Positions 51,036-59,812 of a stretch of DNA of 64,000 nucleotides are shown here, piece after piece. A program made the position numbers and the translations under genes. The stretch is from UBA168 sp011055275. Its GTDB lineage: Archaea; Thermoproteota; Thermoprotei_A; Marsarchaeales; UBA168. Numbering within the stretch: position 1 is the first letter of the stretch; the number at the start of each line of letters is the position of its first letter. The DNA is taken from NCBI GenBank assembly GCA_046635845.1, contig JAQQXN010000001.1; one strand, 5' to 3'. A model generated the notes under the pieces. It saw only the letters and a program-made list of their open reading frames with translations. It did no database searches and was not told the DNA's origin.

Positions 51036-51707
51036 TCAGGAAAGCCAACCCAGGTTTACCAAGCCCGACCTTTCCACAACCGGAGAGAGCGTTTTTGTGA
51101 GCAGGGGAAGGATGACCGTAAGGGGTATCACGTCCCCGGCGACCCATCCGGCCCACCATATCCAGTAAGCTCCCGCAGGTATCAGGCCCATGGCAACGAA
51201 CAGGGAAACGTACATGAAAGCTCCTGCAACGTTGAACACGCCAACGTTTATGAGGACGTGCCAGAACCACTGCTGCTTGGTTTTAGAGGGAATGCCCTGT
51301 ACCCTCTTGTCGGTAAGATCCCTCATGAGCGGATCGAGCCCCCTCTTGGCGAGCACTCCCCTCCATATGACGAAGGCGGCCAGCGGGCCTATAAGGTTTG
51401 GCAGGCTCCCCAAAAGGTTGGGTACTAGTCCGGTTCCCAGGAGAAATCCCGATATGACGCTACCGAGATAGGAGGCCATTATGCCGTAGAGCCCCCACCA
51501 CAGCGCGAATACTATGTAAAAGGCGTAAGCAAAGTAAAAGAACGAGACGCCCGCGTAGGCCAGCGGGCCGAGCAGCGCCACGCTCAAGTAGCTCAGTATG
51601 GCGAGAACGCCAACCTGAGTTGCGAAGAGCGTGTACTGGACAGTGCTTATGGGTCTTGGCTTCCAGCTAAGCCCGTACTTCAACCAAGGATAGGATTTTA
51701 CACCCAT
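51036..51707 (-). CDS. Integral membrane protein, candidate ECF S component
   Basis: 223 residues with about six hydrophobic segments, the size of ECF substrate-binding (S) components. GLYGIMASYLGSVISGFLLGTGLVPNLLGSLPNLIG resembles the GG/PN-rich loop of S components. I do not recognise the specific vitamin family. It shares a 16-bp operator with the amidohydrolase and the ECF T/A genes, and that ECF module has no adjacent S gene, so it is the logical partner. TATA-like CCTTAAATATTTGG (rc of 51721-51734) lies at -26, inside the 3' end of the amidohydrolase frame. Confidence 0.6.
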   Translation of the reverse strand: MGVKSYPWLKYGLSWKPRPISTVQYTLFATQVGVLAILSYLSVALLGPLAYAGVSFFYFAYAFYIVFALWWGLYGIMASYLGSVISGFLLGTGLVPNLLGSLPNLIGPLAAFVIWRGVLAKRGLDPLMRDLTDKRVQGIPSKTKQQWFWHVLINVGVFNVAGAFMYVSLFVAMGLIPAGAYWIWWAGWVAGDVIPLTVILPLLTKTLSPVVERSGLVNLGWLS

Positions 51708-53085
51708 ATGTAAGATCTGGCCAAATATTTAAGGATAATTTTACATACTCGTGTATTATCCCTCGCCTTGCAGCGTACTTCCTCAGCCTTTCCTGAACTT
51801 CCGGGTAAACTTCGTCAACCTCTTCGGCTATCTTCTGTTCATCCAGAGTTAGGACCTTTCCGTCAAGCATGACTGGCTTGCCGTCGATGATGACGTCTGA
51901 AACGTCGCTTCCGGTGGCGAACAGAGGGACTGATGTCGGATTGTACATCGGCATAAGGCCGGGCCTCTTCATATCCACTGATATGAGGTCAGCGACCTTG
52001 CCAGGAGATATCGAGCCCAGGTCCTTTTCCATCATGGCGGCTGCGCCGGCTGACGACGCCATGACCAGCGCGTCGAGAGGGGATATCACGTCGTAATCCA
52101 TGTAGGGCGTACCGTAGTAGGCCGTGTGACCGGCTATCATTACGTTGATCTCCGTGAACAGGTCAAGCGCTCTCATGCTGCCGCCATCGCTTCCCAGCGC
52201 AACGTTGACACCGGCCTCGATCATCTCCTTTACCTTTGGGAAGTTCATGTGAGTTAAGTTGATGAAGGGGCAGTGAGCCACAGAAGCCCTCGCGGCCGCT
52301 ATGAGCTTTACGTCGTTTTCGCTTAGGAAAGCGGAATGAGCTAAAACCGAGCCTGATGAGAGTAGTCCCACGTGATTGAGAAGCTCAACGGGTCTCTTTC
52401 CCCACTTGTTGACGGCGTAGTCCACCTCGCTTGCCTCTTCGGCTATGTGAAGCGTTATTCCTGCTCCGTCCTCTTTGGCGTACTCAGCGGTCTTGCGCAT
52501 GAGCTCCTCGCTCGAAACCATTATTTGACGCACAGAGTACCATCCCCTTACCCTTCCTTTGCTCCACTTCCTTACCAAGTTCCTGTTGTCTTCGGGTGTG
52601 TGAACGTAGCTCTCGGGGCCTTGATCCATGGTTGAGTAAGTAACCCTTGCCCTAAGGCCAGAGGTGTCCGCGACCTCGGCCATTACCTCTGGATAGGGAC
52701 CGCCGGCATCTATGAATCCGGTTATGCCCTTCTTGATCATGTTAAGGGCAGCCAGCTCGGCGCTTACCCTTCCCTCCCTTTCGTTCATCTCTGCCTCAAA
52801 AGGGACGAGGACTTTTAACCAAAAAGGGTGGACTTTTAGGCCGCTTGCGCGCAGCGCACCCCTGAGGAATATCTGAAAGGGATGGGTATGGGCATCCACG
52901 AGGCCGGGCATGAAGAGCTTTCCCTTACCGTTAATTGTTGACCTGGCGTCGTACTTGAGGTCCTTTCCCACGTTCGAGATCCTTCCTCCTTTGATGGCCA
53001 GGTCCACGCCTTTCGCGTAACCAGGGCCATTTAGCGTCAAAACGTCGGTTGACTTGATTAAAACGTCCGCTTCTTCTACAACCAT
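51667..53085 (-). CDS. Amidohydrolase (cytosine/adenosine deaminase-like)
   Basis: 472 residues. GLVDAHTHPFQIFLRGAL supplies the HxH metal ligands, ITLHIAEEASEVDYA the third His, SVLAHSAFLSENDVKLIA the next, and VALGSDGGSMRALDLF the metal Asp: a member of the SsnA/MTA-SAH deaminase group of amidohydrolases. The substrate may be a heterocyclic amine or amide imported by the co-regulated ECF system. TATA-like CCTTAAATTC (rc of 53103-53112) lies at -26. The last 25 codons or so run through the operator, TATA box and start of the membrane-protein gene, so the true C-terminus may be shorter. Confidence 0.83.
   Translation of the reverse strand: MVVEEADVLIKSTDVLTLNGPGYAKGVDLAIKGGRISNVGKDLKYDARSTINGKGKLFMPGLVDAHTHPFQIFLRGALRASGLKVHPFWLKVLVPFEAEMNEREGRVSAELAALNMIKKGITGFIDAGGPYPEVMAEVADTSGLRARVTYSTMDQGPESYVHTPEDNRNLVRKWSKGRVRGWYSVRQIMVSSEELMRKTAEYAKEDGAGITLHIAEEASEVDYAVNKWGKRPVELLNHVGLLSSGSVLAHSAFLSENDVKLIAAARASVAHCPFINLTHMNFPKVKEMIEAGVNVALGSDGGSMRALDLFTEINVMIAGHTAYYGTPYMDYDVISPLDALVMASSAGAAAMMEKDLGSISPGKVADLISVDMKRPGLMPMYNPTSVPLFATGSDVSDVIIDGKPVMLDGKVLTLDEQKIAEEVDEVYPEVQERLRKYAARRGIIHEYVKLSLNIWPDLTYGCKILSLVEVRA
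51741..51756. promoter_or_regulatory. Operator copy 1, TTACA-N6-TGTAT
   Basis: TTACATACTCGTGTAT, one mismatch from a perfect TTACA-N6-TGTAA palindrome. It lies immediately upstream of the TATA-like box of the putative S-component gene. The distance from TTACA to the TTTAAGG of the TATA region (13 nt) is identical to copy 2. Confidence 0.6.
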
Positions 53086-53118
53086 ATGTAGAGCGCGCCA
53101 TTGAATTTAAGGATTATT

Positions 53119-53134
53119 TTACATATGCGTGTAA
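53119..53134. promoter_or_regulatory. Operator copy 2, TTACA-N6-TGTAA
   Basis: TTACATATGCGTGTAA, a perfect palindromic pair that extends to 7-bp arms TTTTACA/TGTAAAA (53117-53136). It lies just upstream of the amidohydrolase TATA-like box, within 5 nt of the guaA stop codon. Confidence 0.65.
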
Positions 53135-53138
53135 AACC

Positions 53139-54659
53139 CTAGCAGGGCTCGATGGTGGAGGGCGGCTTAGGCGAGACGGCAAAGGTCACCATGGATACAC
53201 CTTGTACCTCGCTCGTTATCCTGTTAGCTATCTTGGCGATCAGGTCATGGGGAAGCCGAGCCCAATCCGCGGTCATGCCGTCCTCGCTCGTGACAACCCT
53301 CACGGTTACAATGCGTCCTTCTTCTCTTTTATCCCCTTTGACGCCGACCCACCTGTCATCTCCAACCACAGCGAAAGCCTGCCATACTTGGATGCCGCTG
53401 GCCCTGACTTCCTCCTCGACTATCCTTGATGCCTTCCTCACCGTAAGCAACTTTTCTTGTGTGACCTCCCCTATGACGCGAACCGCTAGGCCGGGGCCGG
53501 GGAAGGGCTGCCTAGCGGCCACGTTGGCGGCGCCGAGCTCACGCGCCATGGCCCTCACCTCGTCCTTGTAGAGGTAACGGAGGGGCTCGAGCAGGCCAAC
53601 CCTCTTGGTCAGCCGAGGAGGAAGCCCTGCCACGTTGTGGTGCGACTTTATCCTTTCCGCAAGGCTCTGCTCGCCGCTCTCAACTACGTCCGGATAAGTG
53701 GTTCCTTGAACGAGCCAGCGTATGGATGGATCAGAGCTCAGGATGTCCTCGAAGACCCTCCCGAAGAGTTCGCCTATCACCTTCCTCTTCTCCTCTGGGT
53801 CGCTTATCCCCTTTAGCGCATTCAAGAACAGGGCTGAGGCGTCAACCCTCTTGGGCTTCAACCCAAGTCCAGTTAGCGTTTGCATTACCTCTTCAGCCTC
53901 CTCCTCCCTAAGCAGCCCGTGATCCACGAAGACCGTGACCAAGTCATCGCCAACGGCTTTTTTAGCTATGAGAGCGGAGACCGTCGAGTCAACTCCTCCG
54001 CTCACGGCACAGAATACCTTTTCTCCGCTCTTTACCTTATGCCTGATCTCGTTGACAGCGGTATCGATAGCACTTGAGGCGTTCCAGGAGGGCTTAATCC
54101 CCGATATCTTGAAGAGGAAGTTTGATAGCAGGGTCATACCCTTGGGCGTATGGGCTACCTCGGGGTGAAACTGCACGCCGAAGACTTGAGTGCCGAACTC
54201 GAGGGCAGCCACGTAACCCTTCTCAGATTTGGCAACGACCTTGGCGCTCGGCGGAGGGCGCGTGACCATGTCGGCATGGCTCATCCAAACGATCTCGGTT
54301 TTCTCCCATCCCTCGAAAAGAGGAGAGCTTTCTACCGATATCCTAGTGGGGCCGTACTCGCCCTCGCCCTTGCTCACGTCCCCTCCCATTAGCTTCGCCG
54401 CCAGCTGAAAGCCGTAGCATATTCCAAGCGTTGGAAGGCCTGCCGAGAAAACCCATGGGTCCACCTTTGGAGCGGAAGGTTCGTAGACGCTGCTGGGCCC
54501 TCCCGACAGGATGATCGCCCTCGCGTTCTTTAACTCAAGTAGGGATGGGGTTAGGTCGCGAGGGTTCACCAGCTCGCTGAAAACCCCCAGCTGCCTAACC
54601 CTGCGGGCTATCATGTGAGCGTACTGTCCACCGAAGTTAATCACGAGCACTTCCTCCAT
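53139..54659 (-). CDS. guaA: GMP synthase, full length
   Basis: 506 residues in one chain: class I glutaminase (LVINFGGQYAHMIARRVRQLG; LGICYGFQLAAKLMGG with nucleophile Cys; VQFHPEVAHTPKG), ATP pyrophosphatase (FCAVSGGVDSTVSALIAKKA) and dimerisation domain (RQPFPGPGLAVRVIGEVT, ending KPPSTIEPC rather than the common TIEWE). It aminates XMP to GMP. ATG 54659 gives the family N-terminus; GGTGAG and GAGGAG upstream serve as Shine-Dalgarno. It overlaps the phosphoribosyltransferase gene by 23 nt, forming a purine operon. Confidence 0.93.
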   Translation of the reverse strand: MEEVLVINFGGQYAHMIARRVRQLGVFSELVNPRDLTPSLLELKNARAIILSGGPSSVYEPSAPKVDPWVFSAGLPTLGICYGFQLAAKLMGGDVSKGEGEYGPTRISVESSPLFEGWEKTEIVWMSHADMVTRPPPSAKVVAKSEKGYVAALEFGTQVFGVQFHPEVAHTPKGMTLLSNFLFKISGIKPSWNASSAIDTAVNEIRHKVKSGEKVFCAVSGGVDSTVSALIAKKAVGDDLVTVFVDHGLLREEEAEEVMQTLTGLGLKPKRVDASALFLNALKGISDPEEKRKVIGELFGRVFEDILSSDPSIRWLVQGTTYPDVVESGEQSLAERIKSHHNVAGLPPRLTKRVGLLEPLRYLYKDEVRAMARELGAANVAARQPFPGPGLAVRVIGEVTQEKLLTVRKASRIVEEEVRASGIQVWQAFAVVGDDRWVGVKGDKREEGRIVTVRVVTSEDGMTADWARLPHDLIAKIANRITSEVQGVSMVTFAVSPKPPSTIEPC

Positions 54660-55347
54660 TTTCTCCTCGCTCACCACGCTCACCTCGGTAGGCATTTAGC
54701 ACCTCGTCCACGTAGCGCACCAGCTCTGAGTCGCCTGAGAACGATATCAAATCCTTGAGCCTGCGAAGCTCCGCAGGGATTATGTTGGCCCTGCCGCTTA
54801 ACTGTTCCGCGGCACGGGAAGGAGCGATGCCCTTCTGCATCATCTCCTCGACCATCTGCCTAAGGGTCTCATAGACGTTCCAAGGGTATATGATCCACGC
54901 GTCGGTCTTCTGAGCGTAGAAATCGGGCTTGTAGGAGCTCCAGGGCTTTAAGTGTATGACGGCAGACATCACCTTGAGGGCCCCTGCCTTGTAACAGGCG
55001 CTGACGGCCCTACTCAACGTTGTCCCAGTATCGGCCACGTCATCGACTACCAGTACCGATTTCCCCCTAACGTCATCCGCTGGGAGCTGTGACATCCGCA
55101 ACTCCTTGGCGCTCTCTCTTCCAACGCCGGAGTACCTCTCGGCGCTCACCACCACGTATGGTACCTTTCTTCCGGCGCAAACGTAGTAGTCCTGAAGCGC
55201 CCGCATTGCAAATAGCCCACCTCTCCCCAGCGCTACGTCAACTTCCTCTGAATAGCCCGAGGACCTTATCTTCAAGAACAGTTCATACGCTAGATCCCTG
55301 ACCTCGTCGTAGCTTGGCTTTATGAAGACGTTCTGAAAGCCTTCCAT
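54637..55347 (-). CDS. Purine-type phosphoribosyltransferase
   Basis: 236 residues. Type I PRTase fold with the PRPP motif VLVVDDVADTGTTLSRAV and an upstream ALGRGGLFAMRAL. The C-terminus adds about 80 residues, ending in an E-R-G repeat. It probably salvages xanthine/guanine or hypoxanthine, consistent with the downstream guaA. TATA-like GCTTAAATTCC (rc of 55363-55373) at -26. It is divergent from the ECF genes. Confidence 0.82.
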   Translation of the reverse strand: MEGFQNVFIKPSYDEVRDLAYELFLKIRSSGYSEEVDVALGRGGLFAMRALQDYYVCAGRKVPYVVVSAERYSGVGRESAKELRMSQLPADDVRGKSVLVVDDVADTGTTLSRAVSACYKAGALKVMSAVIHLKPWSSYKPDFYAQKTDAWIIYPWNVYETLRQMVEEMMQKGIAPSRAAEQLSGRANIIPAELRRLKDLISFSGDSELVRYVDEVLNAYRGERGERGENGGSARD

Positions 55348-55431
55348 GGGTCGTCCAAGTTTCGGAATTTAAGCGTGTCTCCGGGGTATGACATAAGATT
55401 GTTAAAAAACCCTTATATCGGCTTGATCCGA

Positions 55432-55447
55432 TTACATATGTTTGTAT
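55432..55447. promoter_or_regulatory. Operator copy 3, TTACA-N6-TGTAT
   Basis: TTACATATGTTTGTAT, one mismatch from the palindrome, in front of the ECF T-component gene. It lies just after the TATA-like cccttatatcgg (55410-55421), where it would overlap the transcription start; alternatively ttgtatatga inside it is itself the TATA box. Confidence 0.6.
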
Positions 55448-55487
55448 ATGAGGGGCGCCGCAAAAGCGCGCCTTTGAGGTGGTTAAC

Positions 55488-56357
55488 GTGAGCTCAGACC
55501 TTGATCGGTCGGACAAAAAGTACGTCAAGAGCTTCCTGTTTTCCATGAAGCTCGGGACACCCGTGGAGAAGTTACACGTGCTGACGAAGCTAGCACTTAT
55601 ATTTGTTCTCTCGGCGGTCTCCATTTTCATGTTCGACCTTCCGCCTGCCAAAGGAGGCCCAGATCTCGTGGGGCTGTGCCTGTTGCTTGCGGCCGTCGTG
55701 ATCCTGCTCGCCATGGCTGGGACCACAAAGTACCTTTTCTCATCGTACTTGGTGATGGCGGTCCCAGTGCTAGCGGGAGAGTTCCTGTGGTGGGCGGTCT
55801 TTAACCCTTCTCTTCCTGGTCCCAAAGCAGACCTGCTTGGGTTTGTGCTTCCCATTTCGATCACATCTTTAGAGGTGGCGGCGTCAAAGGCGCTTGGCTA
55901 CGCCGTTATGATATACTCGGCTTTCCTATTTCTCTTGACCACGCGCGACTCTGAGATCATGGGAGCGCTGCTTCAGTTGGGCTTCAAGTTCAAGCAGGCG
56001 TTCTTCCTTGCCTTAACGCTTAGGAACCTGAACACGATGATGAACGACTACGAGAGCATAAGGATGGCGCAGGAGGCCAGGTCGGGCGTGGTAAAAAGGG
56101 GGCTTTTCCACAAACTGATCGACCTGGGCTATACCTCCGTTCCCCTCATAGCCTCCATGATAAGGAGGTCAACTGAGATGGGGGTTGCCCTGCAGGCCCG
56201 CGGCTTTGAGGAGGCTTCAAGCGTGACCAACTTTAGGGAAACCCGTGGCTTCTCCATTGCTGATTATGCGACGTTTTTGGTGCTGGCCGCGCTCTGCGTT
56301 TACACCCTTGTGCTTGGGCACAGCTTCACCGTGCTTCTGGGGGTGCACCTGAGTTGA
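55488..56357 (+). CDS. ecfT: ECF transporter T component (EcfT)
   Basis: 289 residues with five or so membrane helices and a cytoplasmic coupling region: RNLNTMMNDYESIRMAQEARS, then IRRSTEMGVALQARGFEE, which contains the A-R-G motif of EcfT that docks the ATPases. GTG 55488 has GAGGTGG (55476-55482) as Shine-Dalgarno; GTG 55479 is within that motif. Energy-coupling partner of the following double ATPase; the S component is not adjacent. Confidence 0.86.
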   Translation: MSSDLDRSDKKYVKSFLFSMKLGTPVEKLHVLTKLALIFVLSAVSIFMFDLPPAKGGPDLVGLCLLLAAVVILLAMAGTTKYLFSSYLVMAVPVLAGEFLWWAVFNPSLPGPKADLLGFVLPISITSLEVAASKALGYAVMIYSAFLFLLTTRDSEIMGALLQLGFKFKQAFFLALTLRNLNTMMNDYESIRMAQEARSGVVKRGLFHKLIDLGYTSVPLIASMIRRSTEMGVALQARGFEEASSVTNFRETRGFSIADYATFLVLAALCVYTLVLGHSFTVLLGVHLS

Positions 56358-58117
56358 GGGCGATCGAGGTAAACGACCTTTGGTGGCGCTATCCCTCTTA
56401 CGAGGGACTCGAAACCGACTACGTGCTGAAGGGGATTTCCTTTTCCGTCGATCGTGGCGAGTTCTTCGCCGTGGTTGGGCCGTCTGGTGCGGGAAAGACC
56501 ACGCTATGCTACGCGCTTACGGGCATAATTCCCACCATATTCAAAATACCTCAGGAGCTGCTGCCGAGCCATATGAAGGGCCAAGTAAGCGTGATGGGAG
56601 AGGACCCTTCACGCAGGCGCAGGGCCAGGGTTGGCCTGCTGTTGCAAGACCCCGAAAACCAGTTTCTCCGCATGGATCTCCTTCACGAGGTTTCCTTTGG
56701 GATGCAGATGATGGGCTTGCCTCAGGACGAGATAGAGAAAAGGGCCAAGGAAGCGCTCGAGATCGTGGGTCTGGGTTCGCTTTGGCACATCGCTGATAAG
56801 GTGCATCCATCTGAGCTTTCGGGAGGGCAGAAGCAGAGGGTGGCCATAGCTTCGTTCTTGGCCATGGCGCCTGATGTGCTCATATTGGATGAGCCAACCT
56901 CCGACTTGGACCCGGCTGGCAAGCTCAGCGTTATCCAGGCCATAGACGAAGTCCACAAGGAGCACGACCTAACCCTTGTCCTTGTGGAGCACAACCCTGA
57001 CGTGGTGCTGAAGTTTGCCGACAGGGTCCTCGTGCTGGACGAGGGCAGGCAAGTCATGATTGGCTCCACCGCGGACGTTTACTCGAGAGTTGACGAGCTG
57101 AGCAAACACGGCATTTATCTCCCAGAGGTCAGCCGCATGGCATGGGCTACTGGCATAACTTATGGGGGAAGGGTTCCCTTTACCGTAGAGGAGATGGAAA
57201 GGGCTTTATCAAGCGCAAAGCTTTACCCGGAACTGCCATCCGCGCAGGAAACTGAGGATAATGAGTCAGCGATTGAGGTAAACGCCCTCAACTTCTGGTA
57301 CGAGGACGGAACCCACGCCCTCAGGGGAATCGACCTCAGGTTGCAGAGGCAGGCATTTGTGGCACTCATCGGTCAAAACGGCTCTGGAAAGACGACGCTT
57401 GCGCGCGTCGTGGCTGGTATATACAAGAAGTACGAGGGCACCGTCCGCGTCATGGGACACGACCTAAATGACAAGCGCGTTCGGGGGGTCATCCACGGGC
57501 TCGTGGGGTACGTCTTCCAGAATCCCGATAACCAGATATTCACGCGCAGCGTTCACGACGAAGTCGCGTACGGGCTCAGGAACATGGGACTGGAGGAAGA
57601 AGAGGTGGAGGAGAGGATAAGGCAGTCGCTTTCTGAGGTAGGGCTTCTAGAAAAATTGGATGAGGATCCCATGTTCCTCGGCAAGGGAGAGAAGAGGAGG
57701 TTAGGACTGGCTTCGGTGATGGCCATGCGTCCTCCCATAATCATAGTTGACGAGCCCACAACGGGTCAGGACTTCCGTATGTCGCAGGACATCATGCGGC
57801 TTCTTGCCCTGCTGAACTCAAGGGGTACAACCGTGATCGCAATAACCCATGACATGACTTTAGTTGCAGAATATGCCAAGCAGGTTGTCGCCATGGCAGG
57901 AGGAAGGGTTATCTACACGGGAAGCACCAGAGATTTCTTCTCCAATCCAGCCAACGTCTCTCGTGCAGGAGTCATGGCGCCTGGCTTGGTGCAACTGAGC
58001 TACGCTATGAGGAGGCAAGAACCCGGCTTTCCCGTGCTCATGAACGTGGCGGAATGGGAGGCCGCGATCGGACGCGAGCAGATGCTGACAGGCGAAAGCG
58101 AGCTGAATAAGGCATAA
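56354..58117 (+). CDS. ecfA: ECF transporter ATPase, two ABC domains fused (EcfA-EcfA')
   Basis: 587 residues. Domain 1 (to about 260): Walker A GPSGAGKTT, LLLQDPENQFL, signature LSGGQKQRVAIA, VLILDEPTSDLD, VEHNPD. Domain 2 (from about 300): GQNGSGKTT, YVFQNPDNQIF, then the degenerate signature LGKGEKRRLGLA, IIVDEPTTGQD and ITHDMT. The ENQ and DNQ Q-loops are typical of ECF ATPases. The TTG start overlaps the ecfT stop as TTGA. The degenerate second signature suggests one of the two ATP sites is weak. Confidence 0.88.
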   Translation: MRAIEVNDLWWRYPSYEGLETDYVLKGISFSVDRGEFFAVVGPSGAGKTTLCYALTGIIPTIFKIPQELLPSHMKGQVSVMGEDPSRRRRARVGLLLQDPENQFLRMDLLHEVSFGMQMMGLPQDEIEKRAKEALEIVGLGSLWHIADKVHPSELSGGQKQRVAIASFLAMAPDVLILDEPTSDLDPAGKLSVIQAIDEVHKEHDLTLVLVEHNPDVVLKFADRVLVLDEGRQVMIGSTADVYSRVDELSKHGIYLPEVSRMAWATGITYGGRVPFTVEEMERALSSAKLYPELPSAQETEDNESAIEVNALNFWYEDGTHALRGIDLRLQRQAFVALIGQNGSGKTTLARVVAGIYKKYEGTVRVMGHDLNDKRVRGVIHGLVGYVFQNPDNQIFTRSVHDEVAYGLRNMGLEEEEVEERIRQSLSEVGLLEKLDEDPMFLGKGEKRRLGLASVMAMRPPIIIVDEPTTGQDFRMSQDIMRLLALLNSRGTTVIAITHDMTLVAEYAKQVVAMAGGRVIYTGSTRDFFSNPANVSRAGVMAPGLVQLSYAMRRQEPGFPVLMNVAEWEAAIGREQMLTGESELNKA

Positions 58118-58139
58118 GTGCGATGCCCACTTATGGGGT

Positions 58140-59150
58140 ATGAGGGTTGCCATTGCCGCGCAGGGCTTCAAGGGAGGAACTGGAAGGTACGCCAAGGAGC
58201 TGATCAATCGCCTGGGAAGGTCCTACGCTCTCCTGCTTGGAGTTGAAGCCGGCGGAGGGCTTACCTCCTACGCTCTATCGTTTCCAATCATGAGCGCAAG
58301 AGCCCTTGCTCTCAAGGGGCACGTGGACCTAATGCATCTCACCAGCTCGTACGTCCCCATGGCCTTGCCGACTGGGGCAAGGGCAGTTATGACGTGGCAC
58401 GACCTCTTTCCGCTGCGGTACGGAAGCGCTGCGGATCGCGCGCTTTTTCATCTTTCCATGCGCAATTACCGGAGGGCCCTTGGCATGATCTACAGCAGCG
58501 ATGAGACAAGAGACGAGCTGCGCGCTTACGCTGAATCGCACGAAGTCTGGGATGGCTCAAAGCTCCAGAGCGTGATATCCCTGGGCGTAGCGGAGGCCTT
58601 CCTAAGGGTCGATCCCTATTCCTCGGAGCGCTCAGATCTGGCGTTCGTGGGCCTAGTTCACAACAAGCACAAGGACTTGACGGGGCTGATGCGCGTTTTC
58701 TCGTACATAAGGAAGAGAAGGGATTGCAGACTTCACGTGTTCACGTCGCGCGCTGACTCTCGTCTAGTTTGGTCAGAAAGCGAGAAATTTGGCGTAAGGC
58801 GTGACATCGTGCTTCACGTCGACTTGAGCGATGATCTTCTCGCGCTTGCCTTGAGCCATGTTGCTGCCCTTCTTCACGTGGTTAAGGCGGAGGGCTTCGG
58901 GCTTCCCATACTGGAGTCGCTTGCCGTCGGCACGCCCGTTCTCGTTCCCAGTTCCGCTCGCATACCGAGGGTTACGTCTGCTTACGCCACGGTTGCCGAT
59001 GAAAGCGGGCTGGTCGACCACGCTATTGAGCTTTTAGACAACCCTCACCATGCAGGGGTGGCTGCGGTTACCTACGCGCGCGGCTTTACGTGGGAGAGAA
59101 CGGTCAAGAAGACGATGGACTTTTACCAAGATCTGCTGTCCGCGCGCTGA
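58140..59150 (+). CDS. GT4-family glycosyltransferase
   Basis: 336 residues of GT-B fold. The C-terminal KAEGFGLPILESLAVGTPVLVP is the GT4 E-x7-E nucleotide-sugar site; N-terminal GFKGGTGRYAKELINRL is the acceptor side. It transfers a sugar from a nucleotide donor, perhaps to glycolipid or surface glycan. No membrane segment is visible. A TATA-like ataaggcataag (about 58108-58119) lies at -26, at the 3' end of ecfA. Confidence 0.82.
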   Translation: MRVAIAAQGFKGGTGRYAKELINRLGRSYALLLGVEAGGGLTSYALSFPIMSARALALKGHVDLMHLTSSYVPMALPTGARAVMTWHDLFPLRYGSAADRALFHLSMRNYRRALGMIYSSDETRDELRAYAESHEVWDGSKLQSVISLGVAEAFLRVDPYSSERSDLAFVGLVHNKHKDLTGLMRVFSYIRKRRDCRLHVFTSRADSRLVWSESEKFGVRRDIVLHVDLSDDLLALALSHVAALLHVVKAEGFGLPILESLAVGTPVLVPSSARIPRVTSAYATVADESGLVDHAIELLDNPHHAGVAAVTYARGFTWERTVKKTMDFYQDLLSAR

Positions 59151-59229
59151 TTTCACCACATCCGAGCGCGACTCCTCTCGCCTACTCTCAAGCGAGCAGC
59201 TTATAACGGGACGCAGCTTTTCACACAAG

Positions 59230-59724
59230 ATGGGCTATAGGCTAGTGGTGCTGGACATAGACGGCACCATATGGGATTACCCGAAGACGTCCTCTGCCCT
59301 GCCAGGACCCATAAAGCTGGGCAAGGACTGCTTCTTCTCAGGGGACGGTACAACCATAAGGCTTAGAGAAGGCATTAGGGACTTCCTGGACGCGTGCAGC
59401 GAAAGCGGCATTTACCTTTCGTTGGCCAGCTGGAACGATCCCGCATTACCCTCAAAGGTCTTGGAGGGGCTGGGCCTGTTGGGTTACTTCACTCACCCGA
59501 AGATCCAGCCGCACCCTTACAAGGACGTCATGCTGAAGGAGATATACGCCGACTTCGCCAAGGACGGGATACACATATCGCAGAAAGAGACGGTTTTCAT
59601 CGACGACAGGGATGTCATGGTGCAAAGGGTCAAGTCAGCATTTCCCGAGGTTCTAGGCCTCGTCTACGGAGTGGACTTCCAGTCATATGCCGCGCTCAAG
59701 AAAATGCTCCTGAACACGGGCTAG
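59230..59724 (+). CDS. HAD phosphatase, MDP-1-like
   Basis: 164 residues. LVVLDIDGTIWDY is HAD motif I with the nucleophile and acid/base Asp, LASWNDPALPSKVLE is motif II region, and FIDDRDVMVQRVK motif IV. This matches the magnesium-dependent phosphatase-1 group, which dephosphorylates sugar phosphates or phosphotyrosine. ATG 59230 has a TATA-like gcttataac (59199-59207) 26 nt upstream; the earlier open frame overlaps the glycosyltransferase. Confidence 0.85.
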   Translation: MGYRLVVLDIDGTIWDYPKTSSALPGPIKLGKDCFFSGDGTTIRLREGIRDFLDACSESGIYLSLASWNDPALPSKVLEGLGLLGYFTHPKIQPHPYKDVMLKEIYADFAKDGIHISQKETVFIDDRDVMVQRVKSAFPEVLGLVYGVDFQSYAALKKMLLNTG

Positions 59725-59812
59725 TTTTTGACCAGGTGATTATCAACCTGATAAAATCCCTTTTGGTAAGCGAGCTAGCGACGGAAGCCCTCCTCTAACG
59801 CGACCGTAGATT

